39,965 bases of DNA from Gallibacterium salpingitidis. GTDB taxonomy: Bacteria; Pseudomonadota; Gammaproteobacteria; Enterobacterales; Pasteurellaceae. This document shows positions 1 through 11,518 of the stretch, one piece after another. Position numbers and translations under genes: made by a program. The stretch is taken from NCBI RefSeq assembly GCF_001678495.1, contig NZ_JTJL01000037.1, positions 1-39,965 on the forward strand, written 5' to 3'. Position 1 is the first letter of the stretch. Every line of letters starts with the position of its first letter. The notes under the pieces were generated by a model, which saw only the letters and a program-made list of their open reading frames with translations, was not told the origin of the DNA and did not search any database.

Positions 1-184
1 GGGGATTTATCTGTAGTAATTTCTTTCTTACTTTTTCTTTTTTTATTGTCAGAAAGTGATCGCTCTTTTTCGGCTTTAATACGTTCGAGCAATACTGAAG
101 CTGGTTCGTCATTTGGATCTTGTTCCACTAATTTACCACGAATAGCGAGATCAAGAATTTTTTGGCGTAGAATTTTAGTATCCA

Positions 185-185
<1 letters not shown>
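1..185 (-). CDS. hsdS: Type I restriction enzyme specificity subunit HsdS, N-terminal part (runs off window)
   Basis: The reverse strand from 185 encodes MDTKILRQKILDLAIRGKLV, followed by EQDPNDEPASVLLERIKAEKE and a lysine-rich stretch. This is a conserved opening of HsdS specificity subunits, which carry two target-recognition domains and direct both methylation and cleavage. Only about 61 codons are inside the window; the recognition domains are beyond base 1, so specificity cannot be judged. Its ATG overlaps the hsdM stop codon by one base (TAATG on the minus strand), which implies translational coupling in one hsdR-hsdM-hsdS transcript. The A-rich stretch encoding Lys/Arg/Ser near the left edge is probably a linker. 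Confidence 0.9.
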
Positions 186-1639
<1,454 letters not shown>

Positions 1640-4339
1640 TTATGCTGCTGAGTTAGTTAATAAGAAATTTGAAAGTGAATAAAGTGCTTCATTCGCACTT
1701 TTTATATCGCCACAGATTTGGCTTAATTGTGCGGCTTTGATCTGATCGTACTCACGCAGATCGCTAAATGAATAAGCACCATTAGAGGCGATATAGTTCA
1801 CAACGACACGAAAAACATCCTTTTGTTGTTCAGAAAGTTGTAGCTGAGTCTTTCCATACCACAAATTAAACATTCTTTGTGCCATCGGATAAATGCTTTG
1901 TAATTGCGAAATTTGTTGGAAAGCGTAACGAACGAGTTGGATAATATTAGTTAAGGCTTCACACTCATCTTTATTAGATAATGGTTTAACTTGATTGGAA
2001 TTTTGTAAGGCGTACGCATTCCATAATTGTAGTGAATTAAAGCGATTGTTGGCTTGTTTTAATTGTTGGATAAGATCACTTAACAGTAGATAAGAGAGAG
2101 GTTCGCCTGTATTATTATAAATAATCCTTAATGCTTCAATCTCATCTTTGTGTTCAAAACAATATTTTTCAAATGCTGTCGTAGTATTTTTGGCTTCCTC
2201 AATAGAAAAACCTTTGCTAATAAGCTGATCATTGGCATTCAATAAAGTATGTACAAATCCAGCGTTTAAGATCAAGAGTAACTCTCTCGCTTTTGGGTTG
2301 TAAGTCAATTTACTAACCAACGCTTTGCGTTCAGTATTACTCTCGTTTATATCTTTATATGGTGGTAGTGTTTTATCCGCAAGAGCATTAAAAATATTTC
2401 TGGCTAAGTCCAACATATCTATGCCAGACAAGTCAATAAATTCTTTTCTTTGTTTGGACGTACTTTTATTGCCAATACGAGATAGACGAGAAGCAAGCAA
2501 ATGTAACTTTTCATCACTTAAATTGCCGTGCGTAATTAATTCCAGCAGTTTACTTAACGTAATAACGGAATTTGTTGGGTTATTTTGTAGTGATTTAGTA
2601 TTTTTTTCGTGTTCCGTTACCCCAACGGCATCAACTAAAAAGAAGTGATCTTTACTATGTGCATTTGGTGTGACAGTACGAAGTTGATCATCATTGATGG
2701 TGCGAACCCCTCTGCCTTTCATCTGAATATACAAAGCTTCAGAGGCAACATCACGCATAAACAATAACACTTCTAATGGCTTGATATCTGTACCTGTGGC
2801 AACCAGTGTACAAGTAACCGCAATGCGAAATTTTTTATCATTGCGAAAATTTCTGATTAGTTGATCACTGTCTTTTGCTGAATAGGTAATTTTTTGAACA
2901 AAATCATCGTCCGTTCGATTAAATACCTCTTTAGCAATCTCAACAATATTTGTAGCGTGCTGTTCATTTAACGCAAAAATTAATGTTTTTGGTAAATAAT
3001 CAAAATCTGCCTCACGAGGCGGATCAATAAACATTTCGCTATAAACCGCATCTCGATAAGTTTCTAAAACGAGTCTAATTTGTGCGGGATTAACGACACT
3101 TCGGTTTAATTCCTCTTTGGTATAAGACCTATCCTCTACTGCAAAAATCGTTTTTTCTTTACCTGTATAGCGTATTTCCTCTCTAACTTTTTCGCCTTTG
3201 GCAATCGTACCACCATTTTCACTGATTTCGGTTTTTATTCGATAAATACGACTATCTACATTAATGCCATCAATGATAGATTGTTCTAAAGTGTAATTGA
3301 CTACGCAATTCTTATTGAAAAATGCCAGCGTTTCAGGCTGTGGTGTCGCCGTTAGACCAATTAAATTAGCAGATGAGAAATAGTCTAAAACCGATTTCCA
3401 ATTGCCATAAATTGAACGATGACATTCATCAATAATAATTAAATCAAAAAAATCAGGCGGAAGTTGCGGATGTTGAGGAATAACAATCTCACAATCCTCA
3501 TTAGCATAACCCTCATATTCGTCATTATCCTCAAAGTCCTCGCCTTTTAGTAAAGAAAATAGACGTTGGATAGTTGAAATTATCACATTTGCATTGGGTA
3601 TTTTGGCAGAACGTAATCTTTCTACGCTAAAAATAGTATTAAAAGGTTCGCCATTTTCAGTTAAACGGAATGTCGCAAACTCAGCCTCAGCTTGTCGCCC
3701 GAGATTATTGCGATCAACTAAAAATAAAACTCGCCGAACAGGTGTATAAGCTAATAAACGATAAGCCGCCATACAAGCTGTATAGGTTTTTCCTGCACCT
3801 GTCGCCAACACCATCAAAGCTCGTTTATGGTTATTGCGGAAACTTTCCTCTAATGCCGAAATAGCTTCATACTGGCAATTTCGTAATCCTTTTTCTGCTA
3901 AAAAAGGTAGTCCAGCATACGGATCGTTGATGCCCAACATCTTGCAAATTTCTTTGGGTGAATGTATCCGATTTAAAGATTCATATTCATTACCATCACT
4001 GCGTTTAAACAGCACAAGCTGACCGTTAGATTGGTAAATTAAAGGAAGTGGAATGGAATAGGATTGATAATACTTCGGGACATTAACCACATAATTAGCT
4101 GCCTGCTCGCAAACTTTAGCAGAGGTAACATCAATATATTCTGCTTTTGCTTCTAAAATGCCTATCGCTTTTCCTGCGAGAAAAAGCAAATAGTCAGCTT
4201 CCATATTTTTCTTTAAAAGCCCCTCTCGAATTGCACAAGCATTGATATTAGGTGAGTAATCTTTACGATCAACCACTTTCCAGCCCGCATTAATAAACAT
4301 CTGATCGATTTTTACTCGTGCTTTTTCCTCTGGTTTCAT
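1640..4339 (-). CDS. hsdR: Type I restriction enzyme endonuclease/translocase subunit HsdR (EcoEI-like)
   Basis: This 899-residue subunit translocates and cleaves unmethylated DNA when bound to HsdM-HsdS. The N-terminal PD-(D/E)xK nuclease region (EADYLLFLAGKAIGILEAK) is at about residues 45-65. Helicase motifs follow: Walker A GAGKT near residue 180, DECH near 304, and TATP in LIGLTATP. The C-terminal third resembles the EcoEI R C-terminal domain. It is first in the operon and is read toward hsdM and hsdS. An 11-bp inverted repeat lies 20-50 bases upstream of its start. The reading frame is full length, so the system is probably functional if hsdS is intact. Confidence 0.95.
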   Translation of the reverse strand: MKPEEKARVKIDQMFINAGWKVVDRKDYSPNINACAIREGLLKKNMEADYLLFLAGKAIGILEAKAEYIDVTSAKVCEQAANYVVNVPKYYQSYSIPLPLIYQSNGQLVLFKRSDGNEYESLNRIHSPKEICKMLGINDPYAGLPFLAEKGLRNCQYEAISALEESFRNNHKRALMVLATGAGKTYTACMAAYRLLAYTPVRRVLFLVDRNNLGRQAEAEFATFRLTENGEPFNTIFSVERLRSAKIPNANVIISTIQRLFSLLKGEDFEDNDEYEGYANEDCEIVIPQHPQLPPDFFDLIIIDECHRSIYGNWKSVLDYFSSANLIGLTATPQPETLAFFNKNCVVNYTLEQSIIDGINVDSRIYRIKTEISENGGTIAKGEKVREEIRYTGKEKTIFAVEDRSYTKEELNRSVVNPAQIRLVLETYRDAVYSEMFIDPPREADFDYLPKTLIFALNEQHATNIVEIAKEVFNRTDDDFVQKITYSAKDSDQLIRNFRNDKKFRIAVTCTLVATGTDIKPLEVLLFMRDVASEALYIQMKGRGVRTINDDQLRTVTPNAHSKDHFFLVDAVGVTEHEKNTKSLQNNPTNSVITLSKLLELITHGNLSDEKLHLLASRLSRIGNKSTSKQRKEFIDLSGIDMLDLARNIFNALADKTLPPYKDINESNTERKALVSKLTYNPKARELLLILNAGFVHTLLNANDQLISKGFSIEEAKNTTTAFEKYCFEHKDEIEALRIIYNNTGEPLSYLLLSDLIQQLKQANNRFNSLQLWNAYALQNSNQVKPLSNKDECEALTNIIQLVRYAFQQISQLQSIYPMAQRMFNLWYGKTQLQLSEQQKDVFRVVVNYIASNGAYSFSDLREYDQIKAAQLSQICGDIKSANEALYSLSNFLLTNSAA

Positions 4340-4361
4340 ATCGTTTACTCTAATCGCTATC

Positions 4362-4390
4362 CCTTCTGATAAGCTAATATTATCAGAAGG
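4362..4390. repeat. Perfect 11-bp inverted repeat just upstream of hsdR
   Basis: CCTTCTGATAA (4362-4372) and TTATCAGAAGG (4380-4390) are exact inverted copies with the loop GCTAATA. The element lies in the presumed 5' region of hsdR. Neither side carries a T-run, so it is not a convincing terminator. It could be an operator for a dimeric regulator, an mRNA hairpin limiting restriction expression, or a relic of the neighbouring insertion sequence. Confidence 0.6.
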
Positions 4391-4430
4391 AAGTGGGGGG
4401 AATAAATGTTAATTTTAGTAATCCACTAAT

Positions 4431-4703
4431 TTAACGGTCTTTGATAGATTGTTTTGCTAAAGTGGGTGCTAATCCATGACGTTTTACACATTGCGTAAAT
4501 GGATAACTTCGATAAATACTCATTTGGTCTGAGTGAAATATCATTCCATCTGTCCTTGTTGTCATCAGTATCACATGATTTAATGCCTCTACCACTAAAT
4601 TCGTATTATGCTCTCTTTGCAATCGCCAACCAATTACTTGATGCAGGGGTAAATTCAGCACAACCGTAAGATAATGCTATTCTCCATTGTGGTATCTATT
4701 ATC
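4431..4703 (-). pseudogene. IS3-family transposase (OrfB, rve integrase) remnant
   Basis: The minus strand encodes HYLTVVLNLPLHQVIGWRL, then a stretch ending FHSDQMSIYRS and KRHGLAPTLAKQS. These match the middle of the DDE integrase domain of IS3-family OrfB, where FHSDQGSQYxS carries the second catalytic Asp. An in-frame TAG at 4677-4679 stands where GWHYL would need Trp, the 5' part ends at a stop by 4706, and the 3' part ends early at 4431 before the NCYDNA region. No terminal inverted repeats are recognisable. It is a dead fragment, evidence of past insertion next to the restriction operon. Confidence 0.8.
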
Positions 4704-4719
4704 TTAAAATAATAAGCTA

Positions 4720-4748
4720 TTGATGAAAAATTGTTAAATATCTATACT
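4720..4748 (+). promoter_or_regulatory. Candidate sigma-70 promoter for rdgB-hemW
   Basis: TTGATG (4720-4725) and TATACT (4743-4748) are separated by 17 bases. The predicted start of transcription, near 4755, is about 65 bases upstream of rdgB and just before the hairpin at 4761. Confidence 0.6.
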
Positions 4749-4760
4749 GACTAAGAAAAT

Positions 4761-4796
4761 ACGCACGCTGTAAGTATTAGCGTGCGTTTATCTTTT
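4761..4796 (+). terminator. Strong hairpin with T-rich tail in the rdgB leader
   Basis: ACGCACGCT (4761-4769) pairs exactly with AGCGTGCGT (4779-4787) around a 9-base loop and is followed by TTATCTTTT. It sits only a few bases after the predicted rdgB promoter. It may be an imperfect terminator or attenuator, or a 5' stabilising hairpin. The T-run is interrupted, so termination is uncertain. Confidence 0.45.
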
Positions 4797-4820
4797 CCAT
4801 AATATTTTTATAGGAATTCC

Positions 4821-5414
4821 ATGACAAAACAAAAAATAGTCCTTGCCACAGGTAATCAAGGCAAAGTGAATGAAATGGCGAATGTATTGGCTGATTTTGG
4901 CTTTGAAGTCATTGCTCAAACAGCATTAGGAATTGAGAGCCCAGAGGAAACAGGTTTAACTTTTGTTGAAAATGCGTTGCTTAAAGCTCGTCATGCAGCA
5001 AAAGTGAGCGGTTTACCTGCGATTGCAGATGATTCTGGATTGGTTGTGGATGCGTTAGGTGGTGCACCGGGATTATATTCTGCTCGTTATGCTGGAGAAG
5101 AGGCGGATGATGCAGAAAATCGGGCGAAATTATTAGCAGAATTAGCAACTATTCCAACGGAACAGCGTACCGCAAAATTTGTTAGTTGTATTGTGTTATT
5201 ACGTTCTGCTACTGATCCATTCCCGATTATTGCGGAAGGGGAATGCCAAGGTATGATAGGAACGGAAGAAATTGGCACTAATGGTTTTGGCTATGATGCA
5301 CTGTTTTTCTATCCAGAAAAAAATGCAACATTTGCGGAATTAAGTAAGGCTGAAAAACAACAAGTTTCACATCGTGCTAGAGCATTAGCAATCTTACAAC
5401 AAAAATTAAGATGA
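4821..5414 (+). CDS. rdgB: RdgB/HAM1 non-canonical purine NTP pyrophosphatase
   Basis: This 197-residue enzyme hydrolyses dITP, ITP and XTP to monophosphates, cleaning the nucleotide pool in the cytoplasm. The N-terminal [15 protein letters not shown] is the HAM1 nucleotide-binding motif, ADDSGL near residue 70 carries the metal-binding acidic residues, and FGYDALFF plus SHRA near the C-terminus complete the family signature. Length equals E. coli RdgB. The ATG follows AGGAATTCC, an acceptable ribosome-binding sequence. Its stop overlaps the hemW start by four bases (ATGA), so the two are coupled, as in many gamma-proteobacteria. Confidence 0.95.
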   Translation: MTKQKIVLATGNQGKVNEMANVLADFGFEVIAQTALGIESPEETGLTFVENALLKARHAAKVSGLPAIADDSGLVVDALGGAPGLYSARYAGEEADDAENRAKLLAELATIPTEQRTAKFVSCIVLLRSATDPFPIIAEGECQGMIGTEEIGTNGFGYDALFFYPEKNATFAELSKAEKQQVSHRARALAILQQKLR

Positions 5415-6547
5415 TCGTTTTACCTCCATTAAGCCTTTATATTCATATTCCTTGGTGTGTGCAGAAGTGTCCATATTGTGATTTTAATTCGCACGCGCAA
5501 AAAGGGGCGATCCCAGAACGAGAATATTTGCAACACTTATTAGCCGATTTAGATCAGCAGCTTGATTATGTGCAAGGGCGAGAATTACATTCTATTTTTA
5601 TTGGTGGTGGTACGCCTAGTCTATTTTCGTCAGAAAGTATCGCGTATTTATTGCAACAAATTTCACAACGTATTGCTTTCCGCGATGGTATTGAAATTAC
5701 TTTAGAGGCAAATCCTGGAACAGCTGAAGCAGAGCGGTTTGTTGGTTATCATCAGGCTGGTGTAACTCGATTATCAATGGGAATCCAAAGTTTTGATGAT
5801 CAGAAGTTGCAGCAGTTAGGACGAATTCATAATAGTGCGGAAGCAAAATATGCAGTAAACCTTGCTAAAACAGCACAATTTTCTCGTTTTAATTTAGATT
5901 TAATGCATGGACTTCCTAATCAAACCATAGAGCAAGCATTATCTGATTTACAACAAGCTATTGAACTTTCACCACCACATCTTTCTTGGTATCAATTAAC
6001 GATTGAACCAAATACGTTATTTGCCAGTAAACCGCCGCGGTTGCCTGATGATGATATGTTGTGGGAAATTTTTGCACAAGGGCATCAACTATTAACACAG
6101 GCTGGCTATCAGCAGTATGAAACTTCTGCTTATGCGAAACAAGGCTATCAATGTGAACATAATTTAAATTATTGGCGGTTTGGTGATTATTTGGCAATAG
6201 GGTGTGGTGCACATGGAAAAGTTAGTTTTCCTGAAGGAAAGATTGTACGTTATTCTCAGACAAAACACCCGAAAGGTTATCTACAAGGTAACTATCGTTA
6301 TCAACAGCATGAAGTAGGCGAATTAGATCGTCCGTTTGAGTTTTTTATGAATCGTTTCCGTTTATTGGAGGCTGTACCAAAAGAAGATTTTCTTCACTTT
6401 ACTGGACTTTCTATTGCATCAATTGAAAAGCCAATAGACGAGGCTGTAAAACAAGATTATATTGTAGAGCGAAAAAATTCTTGGCAGATTACTGAACATG
6501 GCAAATTATTTCTGAATGATTTGCTTACACTTTTTTTGGCAGAATAA
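5411..6547 (+). CDS. hemW: HemW, radical SAM heme chaperone-like protein
   Basis: The 378-residue protein has the 4Fe-4S ligand motif C16-x3-C20-x2-C23 ([16 protein letters not shown]) and the GGGTPSLF glycine-rich SAM loop near residue 65. It is related to coproporphyrinogen III dehydrogenase HemN, but HemW proteins bind heme and are thought to deliver it to respiratory enzymes rather than act as the dehydrogenase. It overlaps rdgB by 4 bases and precedes rpiA by 16 bases, so the three are likely co-transcribed. Length matches E. coli HemW (formerly YggW). Confidence 0.92.
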   Translation: MIVLPPLSLYIHIPWCVQKCPYCDFNSHAQKGAIPEREYLQHLLADLDQQLDYVQGRELHSIFIGGGTPSLFSSESIAYLLQQISQRIAFRDGIEITLEANPGTAEAERFVGYHQAGVTRLSMGIQSFDDQKLQQLGRIHNSAEAKYAVNLAKTAQFSRFNLDLMHGLPNQTIEQALSDLQQAIELSPPHLSWYQLTIEPNTLFASKPPRLPDDDMLWEIFAQGHQLLTQAGYQQYETSAYAKQGYQCEHNLNYWRFGDYLAIGCGAHGKVSFPEGKIVRYSQTKHPKGYLQGNYRYQQHEVGELDRPFEFFMNRFRLLEAVPKEDFLHFTGLSIASIEKPIDEAVKQDYIVERKNSWQITEHGKLFLNDLLTLFLAE

Positions 6548-6563
6548 GTTAAAGGATAGAGGC

Positions 6564-7223
6564 ATGGATCAATTAACAATGAAGAAAATGGCAGCTAACG
6601 CAGCATTGCAGTATGTAAAAGCAGATACTATTGTTGGCGTTGGCAGCGGTTCAACAGTAAATTGCTTTATTGAAGCATTAGGAACAATAAAACATAAAAT
6701 TAAAGGCGCGGTAGCAGCGTCTAAAAACTCTGAAACATTATTGCGTGAGCAAGGTATAGAAGTCTTTAGTGCTAATGATGTATCAGGTTTAGACATTTAT
6801 GTTGATGGTGCTGATGAAATTACGCCACATAAAATGATGATTAAAGGCGGTGGCGCTGCGTTAACTCGTGAGAAGATTGTGGCAGCATTGGCGAAAACTT
6901 TTATTTGTATTGTTGATAAATCTAAACAGGTTGAAGTATTAGGTTCCACTTTCCCATTACCAGTAGAAGTCATCCCGATGGCACGCTCGCAAGTGGCACG
7001 TAAATTGGTAACATTAGGTGGTTCACCAGAATATCGTGAAGGTGTTGTAACTGATAATGGTAATATCATTTTGGATGTGCATAATTTTAAAATCATCAAT
7101 CCAGTTGAAATGGAAAAAGAGTTGAACAATGTCGCTGGTGTGGTAACAAATGGAATTTTCGCATTACGCCCAGCGGATATTGTAATTGTGGGCAGCCCTG
7201 ATGGTGCACAAATTCTTAAATAA
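6564..7223 (+). CDS. rpiA: Ribose-5-phosphate isomerase A
   Basis: RpiA interconverts ribose-5-phosphate and ribulose-5-phosphate in the non-oxidative pentose phosphate pathway. I chose the ATG at 6564 ([18 protein letters not shown]), which is preceded by AAGGATAGAGG and gives 219 residues, equal to E. coli RpiA. The longer frame from 6516 would overlap hemW and adds a sequence not seen in the family. Visible signatures are GVGSGSTV (phosphate loop), YVDGADEI with the two active-site Asp residues, and [11 protein letters not shown] with the Lys and Glu. serA follows after 30 bases. Confidence 0.95.
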   Translation: MDQLTMKKMAANAALQYVKADTIVGVGSGSTVNCFIEALGTIKHKIKGAVAASKNSETLLREQGIEVFSANDVSGLDIYVDGADEITPHKMMIKGGGAALTREKIVAALAKTFICIVDKSKQVEVLGSTFPLPVEVIPMARSQVARKLVTLGGSPEYREGVVTDNGNIILDVHNFKIINPVEMEKELNNVAGVVTNGIFALRPADIVIVGSPDGAQILK

Positions 7224-7253
7224 TTAATTATTAATATAAAGGAAAAAGCAAAC

Positions 7254-8492
7254 ATGACAGCAAAAGTATCTTTGGACAAAGCAAAAATTAAGTTTTTATT
7301 ACTTGAAGGTGTACATAATAGTGCATTAGAAGTGTTGCATAATGCTGGGTATTCAAATATTGAATATCATAAGAAAGCGTTAGACGAAGAAGAGTTAATC
7401 GAAGCAATTAAAGATGCACATTTTATTGGTATCCGTTCTCGTACTCATCTTACTGAAAAGGTATTACAGCATGCACAAAAATTGATTGCGATCGGCTGTT
7501 TCTGTATCGGTACTAATCAAGTGAATCTTGAAGCGGCAAGACAACGTGGGATTCCAGTCTTTAATGCACCATTCTCTAATACACGTTCTGTTGCGGAATT
7601 AGTCTTGGGAGAAATTTTGCTGTTAATGCGTAATGTACCAAAAGCGAATTTTGAAGTGCATCGTGGTGTATGGAATAAATCTGCTGAAGGTTCAAACGAA
7701 GCAAGAGGAAAAATTTTAGGGATTGTGGGTTATGGTCATATCGGTTCACAATTAAGTGTAATTGCTGAATCTCTTGGTATGAAGGTGTATTTCTATGATA
7801 TTGAAAATAAACTTCCACTAGGAAATGCACAACAAGTGAGAACATTAGAAGAATTATTAACTATGAGTGATGTGGTTTCTTTGCATGTTCCAGAAAATAA
7901 CTCAACGAAGAATTTAATGAGTGCAGAGCGTATTGCTCAACTAAAACAAGGGGCAATTTTAATTAATGCGGCGCGTGGTACGGTAGTGGATATCGATGCT
8001 TTGGCAAAAGCATTAGATGAAGGAAAGATTCGTGGTGCAGCGATTGACGTGTTCCCGAAAGAGCCGGCATCGATTAATGAAGTATTTGAATCACCATTGC
8101 GTCGTTTTGAGAATGTGATTTTAACGCCTCATATTGGTGGTTCAACAGCTGAAGCACAAGAAAATATTGGTACTGAAGTGGCAAGCAAGTTTGTTAAATA
8201 TTCTGATAATGGTTCAACTGTAACTGCGGTTAATTTCCCTGAGGTTTCATTACCAAGTCATAGCTTAGCAAAAGCAAAACGTCTATTACATATTCACCAT
8301 AATCGCCCAGGTATCTTGAATAAGATTAACCAGATTTTTGTGGACAACGGTGTAAATATTGCTGCTCAGTATTTACAAACTGATGAAGCAATTGGTTACG
8401 TTGTGGTTGATGTGGAATCAGATAATACTGAAAGCTTACAACAAAAACTCAAACAAATTGATGGTACAATTAAAGCTCGCGTCTTGTACTAA
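7254..8492 (+). CDS. serA: D-3-phosphoglycerate dehydrogenase
   Basis: SerA oxidises 3-phosphoglycerate to 3-phosphohydroxypyruvate, the first step of serine synthesis. The 412-residue protein has a Rossmann NAD site (GIVGYGHIGSQLS, near residue 158), the RGTVVD segment and the catalytic PHIGGSTAEAQENIG. A C-terminal ACT domain of about 75 residues (HHNRPGILNKINQIF) binds serine for feedback inhibition. The length and short ACT-only regulatory tail are like the E. coli enzyme. It starts after AAGGAAAAAGCAAAC, and a terminator follows 20 bases after the stop. Confidence 0.96.
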   Translation: MTAKVSLDKAKIKFLLLEGVHNSALEVLHNAGYSNIEYHKKALDEEELIEAIKDAHFIGIRSRTHLTEKVLQHAQKLIAIGCFCIGTNQVNLEAARQRGIPVFNAPFSNTRSVAELVLGEILLLMRNVPKANFEVHRGVWNKSAEGSNEARGKILGIVGYGHIGSQLSVIAESLGMKVYFYDIENKLPLGNAQQVRTLEELLTMSDVVSLHVPENNSTKNLMSAERIAQLKQGAILINAARGTVVDIDALAKALDEGKIRGAAIDVFPKEPASINEVFESPLRRFENVILTPHIGGSTAEAQENIGTEVASKFVKYSDNGSTVTAVNFPEVSLPSHSLAKAKRLLHIHHNRPGILNKINQIFVDNGVNIAAQYLQTDEAIGYVVVDVESDNTESLQQKLKQIDGTIKARVLY

Positions 8493-8511
8493 TTAAGTGT
8501 AAAGCACCAAG

Positions 8512-8547
8512 ATGCCTACTAGATCACTGATTTGGTAGGCATTTTTT
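8512..8547 (+). terminator. Rho-independent terminator after serA
   Basis: ATGCCTAC (8512-8519) pairs with GTAGGCAT (8535-8542), followed directly by a run of six T at 8542-8547. It ends the rdgB-hemW-rpiA-serA transcription unit. Confidence 0.85.
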
Positions 8548-8679
8548 ATTATTTTGATAAACTCTCTTATCTTTTCTTATTGAGAAACAAATTGTTGTTA
8601 AAAGCAGAGTTAATTGCCTATTTATTGATTGATAGAATAGGGTGCAATGTAGAAATAAGGAAAAAGAGGGAATTTAGAA

Positions 8680-9358
8680 ATGTTCTATATCAGGAAAAGG
8701 CCATATTCAGCATGGTTGGTTAGACACTTATCATACTTTTTCCTTTGCGGATTATTATGATCCTCGATTTATGGGGTTCTCTCATTTACGTGTAATTAAT
8801 GAGGATAGGATCAAATCAGGCAAAGGCTTCGGTACGCACCCACATCGTAATATGGAAATTCTTACGTATGTATTAGCAGGAACGGTTGCTCATAAGGATA
8901 GTATGGGAAATATTGAGCAATTAAATGCAGGTGAATTCCAGATTATGTCAGCAGGATCGGGTATTACGCATTCAGAATTTAATCCAAGCCAAACAGATGA
9001 ATTACATCTCTATCAAATCTGGATTGAGCCAAATAAAATGAATATAACACCGAGATATGCACAAAAAGCTTTTCCCGATAAAGAGGGAGCAACATTAATT
9101 CTTGCACCTGAGCCAGAAGGGAATGCTTTTAAAGTGTACCAAGATATGAAATTGTGGCGTTATCAATATAGTATCCCTACTAAGGAAATTCTCAAATTAA
9201 CAGAAAATCGCCATTATTGGTTACAAGTAGTAAGAGGAGATATGGTGATTAATGAAACAGAAGTTAGTGTAGGTGATGGTATTGCGATAACCGGTGAAAC
9301 GCAGTTATCTCTAATGATAAAAGAAAAAGTAGAGTTTTTGTTATTTGATTTAGTCTAA
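8680..9358 (+). pseudogene. Pirin family protein (YhhW-like), split by a frameshift
   Basis: An ATG at 8680, preceded by AAGGAAAAAGAGGG, begins MFYIRK. The frame then breaks at an AAAA run (8695-8698): the continuation GHIQHGWLDTYHTFSFADYY and everything to 9358 is one frame over, and there is no in-frame start between the upstream TAG and the internal ATG at 8771. Pirins are double beta-barrel cupins; E. coli YhhW has quercetin dioxygenase activity. The metal-binding GTHPHRNMEILTYVL and the HSEFNP region are intact, so only the frame is damaged (+1 or -2 bases). This is either a recent pseudogene or a sequencing error; starting at 8771 would lose about 30 conserved residues. Confidence 0.8.
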
Positions 9359-9405
9359 AGACGAGGAAACACAAGAAAATATAAAAGGAAAAGCGTAAAA
9401 AGTAC

Positions 9406-9433
9406 TTGCTATTTTGTTAAGGTTATATAAAAT
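9406..9433 (+). promoter_or_regulatory. Promoter of the S10 ribosomal operon
   Basis: TTGCTA (9406-9411) and TAAAAT (9428-9433) are separated by 16 bases. Transcription from near 9440 would give a leader of about 187 bases before rpsJ, close to the roughly 170-base E. coli S10 leader. Confidence 0.65.
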
Positions 9434-9439
9434 ACACGA

Positions 9440-9938
<499 letters not shown>

Positions 9939-9955
9939 TTTAAGAGGTTATTACA

Positions 9956-10585
9956 ATGATTGGTTTAATCGGTCGTAAAGTTGGTATGACTCGTATCTTC
10001 AATGAAGATGGTGTGTCAATCCCAGTTACTGTAATCGAAATCGAAGCCAACCGCGTTACTCAAGTGAAAACCCTTGAAACAGATGGCTACTGTGCAGTTC
10101 AAGTTACTACTGGCTCAAAGAAAGCGAGTCGTGTAACTAAACCAGAAGCAGGTCATTTTGTTAAAGCAGGTGTTGAAGCTGGTCGCGGTTTATGGGAATT
10201 CCGTGTGGCTGAAGGTGAAGAATTCACTTTAGGTCAAGAAATTAATGTTGATATCTTCGCAGACGTGAAGAAAGTTGATGTTACTGGTACTTCAAAAGGT
10301 AAAGGCTTTGCAGGTACTGTAAAACGTTGGAACTTCCGTACTCAAGATGCTACACATGGTAACTCTTTGTCTCACCGTGTTCCTGGTTCTATTGGTCAAA
10401 ACCAAACACCAGGTCGTGTGTTCAAAGGTAAAAAAATGTCTGGTCACTTAGGGAATGAACGTGTAACTGTTCAATCTTTAGAAGTGGTTCGTGTTGATGC
10501 TGAACGTAAATTACTATTAGTTAAAGGTGCTGTTCCAGGCGCAACTGGTGGTGATTTAATCGTTAAACCAGCAGTGAAAGCATAA
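9956..10585 (+). CDS. rplC: Large ribosomal subunit protein L3
   Basis: The 209-residue protein begins [19 protein letters not shown]. Its long internal loop ([20 protein letters not shown]) reaches toward the peptidyl transferase centre, and the Gln in this loop is the one methylated by PrmB in E. coli. L3 is an early 23S assembly protein. Full length; second in the S10 operon, with AGGAGA before rplD downstream. Confidence 0.98.
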   Translation: MIGLIGRKVGMTRIFNEDGVSIPVTVIEIEANRVTQVKTLETDGYCAVQVTTGSKKASRVTKPEAGHFVKAGVEAGRGLWEFRVAEGEEFTLGQEINVDIFADVKKVDVTGTSKGKGFAGTVKRWNFRTQDATHGNSLSHRVPGSIGQNQTPGRVFKGKKMSGHLGNERVTVQSLEVVRVDAERKLLLVKGAVPGATGGDLIVKPAVKA

Positions 10586-10600
10586 GTCTAGGAGATAGGA

Positions 10601-11206
10601 ATGGAATTAGTAACTAAAGATGCACAAAGTGCATTAACTGTTTCTGAAACTACCTTCGGACGTGAGTTCAACGAAGCGTTGGTTCACCAAGTTGTTGTTG
10701 CATATGCAGCAGGTGCTCGCCAAGGTTCTCGTGCACAAAAAACTCGTGCTGAAGTGTCTGGTTCAGGTAAAAAACCATGGCGTCAAAAAGGTACTGGTCG
10801 TGCTCGTTCAGGGGATATCAAAAGCCCGATTTGGCGTTCAGGTGGTGTGACATTTGCGGCTAAGCCACAAGATCACAGCCAAAAAGTGAACAAAAAAATG
10901 TATCGCGGTGCAATCAAAAGCATTCTTTCTGAATTAGTTCGTCAAGAACGTTTAATCGTTGTTGAAAAATTCGAAGTTGAAGCACCTAAGACAAAAGTTT
11001 TAGTTCAAAAATTAAAACAAATGGCACTTGATGATGTATTAATCATCACAGCAAATGTAGATGAAAATCTATATTTAGCTGCACGTAATTTATATAAAGT
11101 AGATGTACGTGATGTTCAAGGTATCGATCCAGTCAGCTTAATTGCTTTTGATAAAGTAGTTATGACTGTGGATGCAGTGAAGCAAGTTGAGGAGATGTTA
11201 GCATGA
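10601..11206 (+). CDS. rplD: Large ribosomal subunit protein L4, operon autoregulator
   Basis: The 201-residue protein begins [20 protein letters not shown]. Its extended loop ([20 protein letters not shown]) lines the peptide exit tunnel, where changes give macrolide resistance in other species. In E. coli free L4 represses this operon through its leader; the hairpins needed for that are present upstream of rpsJ. Its stop overlaps the rplW start by four bases. Confidence 0.98.
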   Translation: MELVTKDAQSALTVSETTFGREFNEALVHQVVVAYAAGARQGSRAQKTRAEVSGSGKKPWRQKGTGRARSGDIKSPIWRSGGVTFAAKPQDHSQKVNKKMYRGAIKSILSELVRQERLIVVEKFEVEAPKTKVLVQKLKQMALDDVLIITANVDENLYLAARNLYKVDVRDVQGIDPVSLIAFDKVVMTVDAVKQVEEMLA

Positions 11207-11502
11207 GTCAAGAACGTTTGCTAAAAGTGCTTAAAGCACCACATGTCTCTGAGAAAGCAACAATTAATACTGAGAAGTCAAACACTATCGTTTTCAAAGT
11301 TGCATTAGATGCAAACAAAGCAGAAATTGCACAAGCAGTATCTGAATTATTTGAAGTGAAAGTGGATTCTGTTCGTACTGTGGTTGTTAAAGGTAAAACT
11401 AAACGTCATGGTGCAAGAATGGGACGTCGCAGTGACTGGAAAAAAGCTTATGTAACACTTGCTGAAGGTCAAAGTTTAGACCTTGTAGAAAGTGCAGAGT
11501 AA
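11203..11502 (+). CDS. rplW: Large ribosomal subunit protein L23
   Basis: The 99-residue protein ([20 protein letters not shown]) sits at the tunnel exit and is the docking site for trigger factor and SRP. The conserved [14 protein letters not shown] loop is present. It overlaps rplD by ATGA, so translation is coupled, and precedes rplB by 16 bases with a GAGGAG ribosome-binding site. Confidence 0.98.
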   Translation: MSQERLLKVLKAPHVSEKATINTEKSNTIVFKVALDANKAEIAQAVSELFEVKVDSVRTVVVKGKTKRHGARMGRRSDWKKAYVTLAEGQSLDLVESAE

Positions 11503-11518
11503 TCAGAGGAGATAATCA

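Noticed and set aside
8532..8723. Open frame of 63 codons between serA and the pirin gene
   Set aside because: It begins within the serA terminator, overlaps the true pirin start in another frame, and resembles nothing.
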